Source: Phocaeicola plebeius DSM 17135
GTDB taxonomy: Bacteria; Bacteroidota; Bacteroidia; Bacteroidales; Bacteroidaceae
Length of the DNA stretch: 64,000 nt
Assembly: GCF_000187895.1 (NCBI RefSeq)
Contig: NZ_DS990125.1
Location: 1-64,000 of the forward strand
Reading direction: 5' to 3'
Of this stretch, positions 16,618 through 24,389 are shown one piece after another; position 1 is the stretch's first letter; each line of letters starts with the position of its first letter. Both the position numbers and the translations under genes were made by a program. Under the pieces are notes generated by a model. That model had not been told where the DNA came from and made no database searches. It was given only the letters and a program-made list of their open reading frames with translations.

Positions 16618-18951
16618 ATGCAAAATAACCTGGTCATAGTGGAGTCTCCGGCAAAAGCTAAGACGATTGAAAAGTTTTTGGGGGAGGGTTATAAAGTATT
16701 GTCAAGTTATGGTCATATCCGTGACTTGAAGCAAAAAGCGTTCAGTATTGATATAAAAGATCATTTCAATCCGATTTATGAAATACCGGAAGATAAGAAA
16801 AAACTGGTGGCAGAGTTAAAAGAAGAAGCTGCCAAGGCCGACATGGTGTGGCTCGCATCCGATGAGGACCGTGAAGGAGAAGCTATTTCCTGGCACTTGT
16901 TTGAGGTATTAAATCTGGATCCTGAAAAGACACGACGGATTGTATTCCATGAAATTACGAAGACGGCTATATTGAAGGCTATAGAGCATCCGCGTCATAT
17001 CAACATTGATTTGGTCAATGCCCAGCAGGCTCGTCGTGTACTCGACCGCATCGTGGGATTTGAACTTTCACCGGTGCTTTGGCGTAAAATCAAGCCAGCT
17101 CTTTCGGCTGGACGAGTACAGTCGGTTGCCGTACGTCTGATTGTAGAGCGCGAACGTGAAATCAATGCGTTTACTTGTGAAGCTTCTTATAAAGTAGTTG
17201 CTATATTTAAGGACGCAGAAGGGGCGGTGGTTCGTGCTACGCTCGGGAAACGATTCAAAACAAAAGAAGAGGCACAGCGTTTCCTTGAGAAATGCAAGGA
17301 TGCTACCTTTAAAATAAAAGATATTACTACACGACCGGTTAAAAAGTCGCCGGCACCTCCTTTTACCACTTCCACACTCCAGCAGGAAGCTGCCCGTAAG
17401 CTTGGGTATACCGTGGCACAGACCATGATGATTGCGCAGCGTCTGTACGAAAGCGGATTGATTACTTACATGCGTACCGACTCGGTAAATCTTTCTGAAC
17501 TGGCCTTGTCTACAAGCCGGGATACCATTCTTTCTCTGATGGGTGAGCGCTATGTACATACACGTCAGTATGCCACAAAAACCAAAGGAGCTCAGGAAGC
17601 GCATGAGGCAATTCGCCCGACATATATGTCAAATGAATCTATTGAAGGAAGTTCACAGGAGGTACGTTTGTATGAATTGATATGGAAACGCACGCTGGCT
17701 TCACAGATGGCCGATGCAGAATTGGAAAAGACGACAGCAACCATTTCGGTTAGTGGCTGTGAAGATGAATTCCAGGCTGTGGGCGAAGTAGTCACATTCG
17801 ATGGCTTTTTGAAGGTCTACAAGGAGTCATTTGATGAGGATGTGGAACAGGAAGATGCCACCGGGCTTCCTAAAATGGAGGTTGGAGAGGTTCTGCAGCG
17901 TGAAGAAATTGCTGCTGTACAGCGTTTCAGTCAGGCTCCGGCACGTTATACAGAAGCTAGTCTGGTGCGTAAGCTGGAGGAACTGGGTATTGGCCGTCCG
18001 TCTACATACGCTCCTACGATTTCCACTATTCAGCAAAGAGGATATGTAGAGAAAGGTAACAAGGAAGGAGTGAAACGTGAGTATTCATTGTTGAAACTGA
18101 CGGGAAAAGATATAAAGGAAACTGTACAGACGGAAATGAGCGGAAGTGAGAAATCCAAACTGATTCCTACCGATGTAGGTTGTGTGGTTAACGACTTCCT
18201 GATGCAGTATTTCCCGAAAATTATGGACTATAACTTTACGGCCAGCGTAGAAAAGGAATTCGACGAAGTGGCCGAAGGGGAAAAGAAGTGGACTGATTTG
18301 ATGGAGGTGTTCTATGAGAACTTCCACCCGCTGGTAGAAACTACATTGGCTACGAAGACTGAACATAAAGTAGGTGAGCGTATGCTGGGAACTGATCCGA
18401 AGAGCGGTAAGCCCGTATCGGTGAAAATCGGACGTTTTGGACCAGTGGTACAGATTGGCTCTTCTGACGATGAAGAGAAGCCTAAATTTGCTCAGCTGAA
18501 TAAGGAGCATTCACTGGAGACAATTACACTGGAAGAGGCACTTGATTTGTTTAAGTTACCGCGTGTGTTGGGTGAACTCGATGGAAATGCTGTTTCAGTA
18601 GGAGTTGGTCGTTTTGGTCCCTATGTGCGTCATGGTAATGAGTATGTGTCTATTCCGAAGGAGATGGATCCGATGGCTGTAACTTTTGAAGAAGCCGTAC
18701 AGATGTTGTCCGAGAAGAAAGAAAAAGAAGCACAGAAAATTATCAAGCAGTTCCCTGAGAATCCCGATATGCAGATTCTGAATGGTCGTTACGGACCTTA
18801 CATTGCTTACCAGAAGAAAAATTATAAGATTCCTGAAAACGTGAATCCGGCAGACTTGAACTTGGATGCTTGCTTCAAGGTGATTGAATTGCAGGCTCAG
18901 AAAGCCGAGATGCGCAAGGCGAAAGGAGCAAAGGCGAAGGCAAAGAAATGA
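16618..18951 (+). CDS. topA: DNA topoisomerase I
   Basis: A 777-residue type IA topoisomerase that relaxes negative supercoils. The Toprim domain starts at once (NLVIVESPAKAKTIEKFLG, with the DEDREGE motif near residue 82). The active-site tyrosine is Tyr284 in LITYMRTDS. Instead of E. coli-type zinc fingers, the C-terminus holds repeated LGxDPxSGKPVSVKxGRFGPxVQ-like modules (about 595-745), as in other Bacteroidetes, and ends in a Lys/Ala-rich tail. Its stop overlaps the aroK start as ATGA, beginning the chain topA-aroK-speA-argB. Confidence 0.97.
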   Translation: MQNNLVIVESPAKAKTIEKFLGEGYKVLSSYGHIRDLKQKAFSIDIKDHFNPIYEIPEDKKKLVAELKEEAAKADMVWLASDEDREGEAISWHLFEVLNLDPEKTRRIVFHEITKTAILKAIEHPRHINIDLVNAQQARRVLDRIVGFELSPVLWRKIKPALSAGRVQSVAVRLIVEREREINAFTCEASYKVVAIFKDAEGAVVRATLGKRFKTKEEAQRFLEKCKDATFKIKDITTRPVKKSPAPPFTTSTLQQEAARKLGYTVAQTMMIAQRLYESGLITYMRTDSVNLSELALSTSRDTILSLMGERYVHTRQYATKTKGAQEAHEAIRPTYMSNESIEGSSQEVRLYELIWKRTLASQMADAELEKTTATISVSGCEDEFQAVGEVVTFDGFLKVYKESFDEDVEQEDATGLPKMEVGEVLQREEIAAVQRFSQAPARYTEASLVRKLEELGIGRPSTYAPTISTIQQRGYVEKGNKEGVKREYSLLKLTGKDIKETVQTEMSGSEKSKLIPTDVGCVVNDFLMQYFPKIMDYNFTASVEKEFDEVAEGEKKWTDLMEVFYENFHPLVETTLATKTEHKVGERMLGTDPKSGKPVSVKIGRFGPVVQIGSSDDEEKPKFAQLNKEHSLETITLEEALDLFKLPRVLGELDGNAVSVGVGRFGPYVRHGNEYVSIPKEMDPMAVTFEEAVQMLSEKKEKEAQKIIKQFPENPDMQILNGRYGPYIAYQKKNYKIPENVNPADLNLDACFKVIELQAQKAEMRKAKGAKAKAKK

Positions 18952-19472
18952 AAAGAGTTTTCCTGATTGGCTATATGGGTTCGGGAAAAACCACACTGGG
19001 CAAGGCTTACAGTGCGGCTACCGGACTACAGTTTGTCGACCTCGACTGGTACATCGAGGAACGCATGCATAAATCCATTTCCGACTTGTTTGCGGAAAGG
19101 GGAGAAGAAGGCTTCCGCTTGCTGGAGCAGAAGATGCTGCACGAGGCGGGAGAATTTGAAAATGTATTGATTGCATGCGGAGGAGGCACTCCTTGCTTTT
19201 TCGATAACATGGACTATATGAATCATACAGGCGAAACAGTATTTCTGGATGTATGTCCGGAAGTACTGTTCCGTCGTTTAAAAATAGCAAAGGCCAAGCG
19301 TCCGCTGTTGGCGAATAAAACGGACGAAGAGCTAATGCAGGTCATTACTTCTGCGTTGGAAAAAAGACTTCCTTATTATTCTAAGGCCAAATGGCGTTTC
19401 AACGCAGAAGAACTTGAAAGTTATGCACAGATTGACAGAGCGGTAAGCCGCTTGAATGAATTGATAAATTAA
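18948..19472 (+). CDS. aroK: shikimate kinase
   Basis: A 174-residue P-loop kinase that phosphorylates shikimate in aromatic amino acid synthesis. Walker A is GYMGSGKTT near residue 8; the shikimate-binding DLD (DLDWYIE) is near 33 and the CGGGTP motif near 79. The lid and adenine-binding segments (RPLLANKT, KRLPYYSKAKW) are present. It overlaps topA by four bases. A second shikimate-pathway gene, aroA, lies 17 kb away in this window on the other strand. Confidence 0.95.
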   Translation: MKRVFLIGYMGSGKTTLGKAYSAATGLQFVDLDWYIEERMHKSISDLFAERGEEGFRLLEQKMLHEAGEFENVLIACGGGTPCFFDNMDYMNHTGETVFLDVCPEVLFRRLKIAKAKRPLLANKTDEELMQVITSALEKRLPYYSKAKWRFNAEELESYAQIDRAVSRLNELIN

Positions 19473-19503
19473 AGAAGTATAAATCTAGACTTTATGTAGT
19501 GAA

Positions 19504-21396
19504 ATGAGAAAATGGCGTATTGAAGACTCTGAAGAGCTCTACAACATCACGGGGTGGGGCGTTTCATACTTTAGTATCAATGACAAAGGTCATGTGGTAG
19601 TAACTCCACGAAAAGACGGAGTAGCCGTCGATTTGAAGGAACTGGTAGACGAGTTGCAGTTGAGGGACGTAACTGCTCCTATGCTGGTACGTTTTCCGGA
19701 TATTCTGGACAACCGGATTGAGAAAATCTCCAATTGCTTTACACAAGCTTCTGAAGAATATGGCTATCAGGCTCAAAACTTCATTATTTACCCGATTAAG
19801 GTAAATCAGATGAGACCGGTAGTGGAGGAAATTATCAGTCATGGAAAGAAATTTAATTTAGGACTGGAGGCCGGTTCAAAACCGGAACTTCATGCTGTAA
19901 TTGCCATTAATACGGATTCAGATTCACTGATTATCTGCAACGGCTATAAGGATGAAAGCTATATTGAACTGGCTTTGCTGGCGCAGAAAATGGGTAAACG
20001 TATTTTCCTGGTGGTAGAAAAGTTGAACGAGCTTCGATTGATTGCCAAGATGGCCAAGCAGCTGAATGTACGTCCGAATATTGGTATTCGTATCAAATTA
20101 GCTTCTTCCGGTAGCGGAAAGTGGGAAGAAAGTGGAGGGGATGCCAGCAAGTTCGGATTGACTTCCAGTGAGTTGCTCGAGGCTCTTGATTTTCTGGAAA
20201 AGAAAGAAATGCAAGATTGCCTGAAGCTGATTCATTTCCACATAGGTAGTCAGGTGACAAAGATACGTCGTATCAAGACTGCATTGCGCGAGGCTTCTCA
20301 GTTCTATGTGCAGTTGCATCAGCTAGGCTTCCCGGTAGAATTCGTAGATATAGGTGGAGGACTGGGAGTGGATTACGACGGTACCCGCTCTGCTAATAGT
20401 GAAAGTAGCGTGAACTATTCCATCCAGGAATATGTGAACGACTCTATATCCATCATGGTGGATGCCAGCAACAAAAATAATATTCCGCATCCGAATATTA
20501 TTACAGAAAGTGGCCGTTCACTGACTGCCCATCATTCGGTGTTGATTTTTGAGGTGCTGGAAACGGCTTCACTGCCTTCTATGGACGAAGACTTTGAGGT
20601 GAGTGCAGACGATCATGAACTCGTGCAGGAACTTTATCAGATTTGGGATAACCTGAATCAGAGCCGTATGCTGGAAGCATGGCATGATGCCCAGCAGATT
20701 CGTGAAGAATCGTTGGACTTGTTCAGCCACGGTATTGTCGATTTGAAGACGCGTGCACAGATTGAACGTATGTACTGGTCGGTTACACGTGAGATTAACC
20801 AGATTGCATCGGGCTTGAAACACGCACCGGATGAATTCCGCAATTTGGACAAGCTGTTGGCTGATAAATATTTCTGTAATTTCTCTCTGTTCCAGTCGTT
20901 GCCGGATTCCTGGGCGATTGACCAGATTTTCCCCATCATGCCGATTCAGCGTCTGGATGAACGTCCTGACCGTACGGCTACTTTGCAGGATATTACTTGC
21001 GACTCGGATGGGAAGATTGCCAACTTCGTGACCAGCCGTAACGTGGCACACGACTTGCCTGTACATACCATCAAGGCAAAGGAATCGTATTATATCGGTG
21101 TGTTCCTGGTGGGAGCTTACCAGGAAATTCTGGGAGATATGCACAACTTGTTTGGCGATACCAATGCCGTACATGTTAGTGTGGATGAGAAAGGTTACAG
21201 CATTGACCAGGTGATTGATGGAGAAACCGTGGCCGAAGTACTCGACTACGTGCAGTATAACCCGAAGAAACTGGTACGTACCCTGGAAACCTGGGTGACG
21301 AAGTCTGTGAAAGAAGGACGTATCTCGCTGGAGGAAGGAAAGGAATTCCTGGCAAATTATCGTTCCGGATTGTATGGATATACTTATCTGGAGTAA
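19504..21396 (+). CDS. speA: biosynthetic arginine decarboxylase
   Basis: A 630-residue PLP enzyme of the SpeA type, making agmatine for polyamine synthesis. The PLP lysine lies in YPIKVNQMRPV near residue 99; further marks are LGLEAGSKPEL near 120, FHIGSQ near 248 and VDIGGGLGVDYDG near 280. The C-terminal half has the SpeA-specific helical insert and barrel-closing segment. Length is typical. It follows aroK by 31 bases and precedes argB by 17 bases, so arginine use and arginine synthesis genes share a transcript. Confidence 0.96.
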   Translation: MRKWRIEDSEELYNITGWGVSYFSINDKGHVVVTPRKDGVAVDLKELVDELQLRDVTAPMLVRFPDILDNRIEKISNCFTQASEEYGYQAQNFIIYPIKVNQMRPVVEEIISHGKKFNLGLEAGSKPELHAVIAINTDSDSLIICNGYKDESYIELALLAQKMGKRIFLVVEKLNELRLIAKMAKQLNVRPNIGIRIKLASSGSGKWEESGGDASKFGLTSSELLEALDFLEKKEMQDCLKLIHFHIGSQVTKIRRIKTALREASQFYVQLHQLGFPVEFVDIGGGLGVDYDGTRSANSESSVNYSIQEYVNDSISIMVDASNKNNIPHPNIITESGRSLTAHHSVLIFEVLETASLPSMDEDFEVSADDHELVQELYQIWDNLNQSRMLEAWHDAQQIREESLDLFSHGIVDLKTRAQIERMYWSVTREINQIASGLKHAPDEFRNLDKLLADKYFCNFSLFQSLPDSWAIDQIFPIMPIQRLDERPDRTATLQDITCDSDGKIANFVTSRNVAHDLPVHTIKAKESYYIGVFLVGAYQEILGDMHNLFGDTNAVHVSVDEKGYSIDQVIDGETVAEVLDYVQYNPKKLVRTLETWVTKSVKEGRISLEEGKEFLANYRSGLYGYTYLE

Positions 21397-21413
21397 TTTA
21401 AGAAAGCAGAATT

Positions 21414-22187
21414 ATGAAAGAAAAACTGACAGTTATAAAAGTAGGAGGAAAAATCGTAGAGGAACCTGATACATTGAATCAGTTGCTCGATGATTTTTCA
21501 TCTCTGTCTGGCTATAAGGTGCTGGTGCATGGAGGAGGCCGCTCTGCCACTCGTATTGCTTCACAGTTGGGAATTGAAAGCCAGATGGTAAATGGACGTC
21601 GTATTACCGATGCAGAAACCTTGAAGGTGGTAACGATGGTTTACGGCGGACTTGTCAACAAGAATATTGTGGCCGGCTTGCAGGCAAAAGGTGTGAATGC
21701 CGTAGGTTTGACAGGAGCAGATATGAATGTAATTCGTTCGGTGAAACGTCCGGTGAAAGACATCGATTACGGTTACGTAGGAGATGTAGAGAAAGTAGAC
21801 GGAAAGGCCCTGGCTGACCTGATTCATCGTCAGATTGTACCAGTGATGGCACCATTGACGCATGACGGGAATGGAAATCTTCTGAATACGAATGCCGATA
21901 CCATTGCCGGAGAAACTGCAAAGGCTTTGGCCGAGTATTTTGATGTGACATTGGTGTACTGCTTTGAAAAGAAAGGGGTGCTACGCGATGAAAACGATGA
22001 CGACAGCGTAATTCCGGTGCTGACTCCCGATTTGTTCAAGCAATATGTGGAGGAAGGAATCGTGCAAGGTGGTATGATTCCTAAACTGGAAAATTCTTTT
22101 TCAGCCTTGGATGCCGGAGTATCGCAGGTCGTAATAACCTTAGCATCAGCAATTCACAAAGATTCCGGAACAATTATCAGAAAATAA
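21414..22187 (+). CDS. argB: acetylglutamate kinase (possibly N-succinylglutamate kinase)
   Basis: A 257-residue amino-acid kinase family protein. The N-terminal VIKVGGKIVE and KVLVHGGGRSAT loops bind the phosphates, and the C-terminal VQGGMIPKLENSFSALDAGV stretch is typical of ArgB. It performs the second step of ornithine synthesis. In Bacteroides fragilis the later carbamoyltransferase is known to use N-succinylornithine, so the substrate here may be the succinyl rather than the acetyl derivative; that is inference. Confidence 0.93.
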   Translation: MKEKLTVIKVGGKIVEEPDTLNQLLDDFSSLSGYKVLVHGGGRSATRIASQLGIESQMVNGRRITDAETLKVVTMVYGGLVNKNIVAGLQAKGVNAVGLTGADMNVIRSVKRPVKDIDYGYVGDVEKVDGKALADLIHRQIVPVMAPLTHDGNGNLLNTNADTIAGETAKALAEYFDVTLVYCFEKKGVLRDENDDDSVIPVLTPDLFKQYVEEGIVQGGMIPKLENSFSALDAGVSQVVITLASAIHKDSGTIIRK

Positions 22188-22202
22188 TTCAAAAAAAATT
22201 GG

Positions 22203-22234
22203 CGGGTGGGTGTAACTTTTATGAAACTCACCCG
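22203..22234 (+). terminator. hairpin between argB and sigma factor gene
   Basis: CGGGTGGGT at 22203-22211 pairs with 22226-22234 with one G-T pair. There is no T run after it, so termination is uncertain; it could instead be part of the leader of the sigma factor gene. Confidence 0.45.
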
Positions 22235-22252
22235 TCATTAGTATAGAGAGCC

Positions 22253-22762
22253 ATGCAAGAGATCAGTTTTCGTGACAATATTCTGCCGCTGAAAGATAAG
22301 CTTTTCAGGTTGGCCTTGCGTATTACGTTCAACCGGGCAGAGGCGGAAGATATTGTTCAGGATGCACTGATTAAGGTGTGGAACAAGCGCGACGAGTGGG
22401 GAGAGTTGGAATCCATAGAAGCCTATTGTCTGACAGTAGTTCGGAATTTAGCTATTGACCGAAGTCAGAAAAAAGAGGCCCAGAATCTGACCTTGACACC
22501 GGAAACGCAGGAAATGCCGGATGCACAGACTCCCGAAAGCCAGTTTGAACGGAACGAACAGTTCCAGTTGGTACACAGGCTGGTGAATGAACTTCCGGAA
22601 AAGCAACGGACCATTGTTCAGCTTAGGGATATTGAAGGTAAGAGTTATAAGGAAATTGCTGATGTGTTGGGGATTACGGAAGAGCAAGTGAAAGTAAATC
22701 TTTTCAGAGCCCGACAACGCATCAAATTAAAATACAGTGAGATTAACGATTATGGACTATAA
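22253..22762 (+). CDS. ECF-type RNA polymerase sigma-70 factor
   Basis: A 169-residue sigma factor with region 2 (RLALRITFNRAEAEDIVQDA, then AYCLTVVRNLAIDR, about residues 17-75) and region 4 (ELPEKQRTIVQLRDIEGKSY, then EIADVLGITEEQVKVNLFRA, about 110-160). Regions 1 and 3 are absent, as in extracytoplasmic-function factors. The stop overlaps the start of the next gene by 11 bases, the usual link to a membrane anti-sigma protein. The genes it controls cannot be told from this window. Confidence 0.94.
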   Translation: MQEISFRDNILPLKDKLFRLALRITFNRAEAEDIVQDALIKVWNKRDEWGELESIEAYCLTVVRNLAIDRSQKKEAQNLTLTPETQEMPDAQTPESQFERNEQFQLVHRLVNELPEKQRTIVQLRDIEGKSYKEIADVLGITEEQVKVNLFRARQRIKLKYSEINDYGL

Positions 22763-23231
22763 GTACATTGAACAACTTTTGGAACGCTATTGGAACTGTG
22801 AAACCTCAGTAGAGGAAGAACAGATTCTTCGGATTTTCTTTCAGCAGAAAGAACTTCCTGCTCATTTGCGCCGCTATCGTTCTTTGTTTACTTACCAGGA
22901 AGAAGCTGCCGAGATGAAACTGGGTGATGATTTTGACAAGCGTGTGCTTGCAGAAATTGAACGTCCGGTAGTAAAAGCCAGAAAGCTGACGCTTTATTCA
23001 CGTTTTATGCCTCTGTTTAAGGCTGCGGCTATGATGTTGCTGCTTTTCACATTAGGAGGAGTAGTGAAACATGCGACAGACGAGGGAAGTTCCTCCGGTA
23101 TTGTATATGTGCATGATCAGTTTGAGAACCGTCAGGCAAATCCGCAGGTTGCCTATGAAGGTGATTCGGTGAAGACGCTGATTCGGGAAACATCTTCCAA
23201 GCCCAGACTGGAAGAAAACAGTAATAGATAG
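22752..23231 (+). CDS. probable membrane anti-sigma factor
   Basis: A 159-residue protein from the ATG at 22752. The first 80 residues are helical and charged (MDYKYIEQLLERYWNCETS, then EEEQILRIFFQQKE), as expected for a cytoplasmic sigma-binding domain. One membrane helix follows at about 86-105 and a short periplasmic tail of about 55 residues ends the protein. It overlaps the sigma gene by 11 bases and is co-transcribed. No ZAS zinc motif is visible, so the anti-sigma role rests on context and topology. Confidence 0.75.
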   Translation: MDYKYIEQLLERYWNCETSVEEEQILRIFFQQKELPAHLRRYRSLFTYQEEAAEMKLGDDFDKRVLAEIERPVVKARKLTLYSRFMPLFKAAAMMLLLFTLGGVVKHATDEGSSSGIVYVHDQFENRQANPQVAYEGDSVKTLIRETSSKPRLEENSNR

Positions 23232-23337
23232 AACATTTTCATTTGCTTTTATATAAATAGTTAGTGCTTATTAAAACTTAAAACAACAACGAGGCTGTGA
23301 AGTTTCAATTCTCTCAAAATTAAATTACTAACTAAAT

Positions 23338-23374
23338 AAAAAAGGATTACCGCGTGAGCAGTAGTCCTTTTTTA
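23338..23374 (+). terminator. Rho-independent terminator after sigma/anti-sigma genes
   Basis: AAAAAAGGATTAC at 23338-23350 pairs with GTAGTCCTTTTTT from 23361 (one mismatch), ending in a T run. Confidence 0.8.
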
Positions 23375-23389
23375 TTTGGAATATTTCGC

Positions 23390-23397
23390 TATTTTTG
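23390..23397 (+). promoter_or_regulatory. -7 promoter box for lysO genes
   Basis: TATTTTTG, an exact TAnnTTTG match, 24 bases ahead of the first lysO gene start. Confidence 0.6.
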
Positions 23398-23420
23398 CCG
23401 CAAAATTCAGATAAGAACAC

Positions 23421-23699
23421 ATGTTTACAGTTATTGGAGTTATGCTAGGGGGGATGTTGATAGGATTTCTCCTTCGCCGTCAGGAGTTTTCGTGGATTGG
23501 TAAAGTCATTACCTTGTTAATTTGGGCATTGTTGTTTCTGCTGGGAATAGAGGTCGGAGGTAATCGACAGATTGTAGAGGGACTTGCCACTTTGGGGGTA
23601 GAGGCTTTTGTGATTACATTAGCTTGTGTGCTGGGCAGCTGTATTCTGGCCTGGGGATTATGGTACTTACTGTATAAAAAGAAAGGAGAAAAGGCATGA
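23421..23699 (+). CDS. LysO-family exporter, N-terminal subunit
   Basis: A 92-residue protein with three hydrophobic stretches (about 1-18, 28-45 and 55-85). It corresponds to the first part of the lysine exporter LysO (DUF340), including FLLRRQEFSWIGKVI and LLFLLGIEVGGN. It overlaps the next gene by four bases (ATGA). In many bacteria LysO is one chain of about 300 residues; here it is split into two genes whose products probably assemble. Export of lysine or a related amino acid is the known family role. Confidence 0.85.
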   Translation: MFTVIGVMLGGMLIGFLLRRQEFSWIGKVITLLIWALLFLLGIEVGGNRQIVEGLATLGVEAFVITLACVLGSCILAWGLWYLLYKKKGEKA

Positions 23700-24298
23700 A
23701 AGGAAGTTTGATTATTATTGGCTTTTTTATTCTGGGCACATTGTGTGGCCTTTTTCATCTGATTCCTTTTGATATAAGTAAAAGTAATATCAGTTTCTAT
23801 GCTTTATGCGCCCTGATGTTTAGTGTAGGATTGAGTGTGGGACATGATCCGCAGACATTGAAGAATTTTCGTTCGCTAAATCCACGTCTAGTCTTTCTTC
23901 CGGTAGCTACTATATTGGGCACTGTTTCTGCCGCAGCTCTGGTAAGCTTAATGCTTCCTCATCGCAGTGCTTCTGATTGTATGGCTGTGGGAGCAGGGTT
24001 CGGATATTATTCTCTTTCCAGTATTTTTATTACGCAGTATAAGGGACCGGAGCTGGGTACCATTGCTCTGCTTTCCAACATTATGCGTGAGATTATTACT
24101 TTACTTTGCGCTCCTCTGCTGGTGCGTTGGTTTGGTAATCTGGCCCCTATATCGGCTGGAGGGGCTACTACTATGGATACTACATTGCCTATCATTACTC
24201 GTTGCTCAGGGCAGCAGTTTGTGGTAGTTTCCATATTCCATGGTTTTGTGACGGATTTCAGTGTACCGTTCCTGGTCACATTCTTTTGTTCTATTTGA
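23696..24298 (+). CDS. LysO-family exporter, C-terminal subunit
   Basis: A 200-residue membrane protein with five to six helices. It contains the LysO/DUF340 core: CALMFSVGLSVGHD, AVGAGFGYYSLSS and SNIMREIITLLCAPLLVR, then GGATTMDTTLPIITR, a likely substrate path with conserved charged and polar residues. The start codon overlaps the N-terminal subunit stop. Together the two products match one LysO protein in length and order, which argues for a stable two-subunit form rather than a recent frameshift. Confidence 0.88.
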   Translation: MKGSLIIIGFFILGTLCGLFHLIPFDISKSNISFYALCALMFSVGLSVGHDPQTLKNFRSLNPRLVFLPVATILGTVSAAALVSLMLPHRSASDCMAVGAGFGYYSLSSIFITQYKGPELGTIALLSNIMREIITLLCAPLLVRWFGNLAPISAGGATTMDTTLPIITRCSGQQFVVVSIFHGFVTDFSVPFLVTFFCSI

Positions 24299-24319
24299 TG
24301 AATCGTCTTTTAGGAATAA

Positions 24320-24369
24320 AATACGGCCCTCGACGTAAGATGATTAATTTCTTCGTTGAGGGCCGTATT
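24320..24369. terminator. bidirectional terminator
   Basis: AATACGGCCCTC at 24320-24331 is perfectly complementary to 24358-24369, with further pairing inside. It separates the convergent lysO and murF-alr genes. Confidence 0.8.
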
Positions 24370-24389
24370 GTTATGAATGAGATAGAAGA

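Noticed and set aside
23421-24298. Frameshifted single lysO gene
   Set aside because: The two frames overlap by a clean ATGA and the second has its own start, which fits a real two-gene system better than a disruption.
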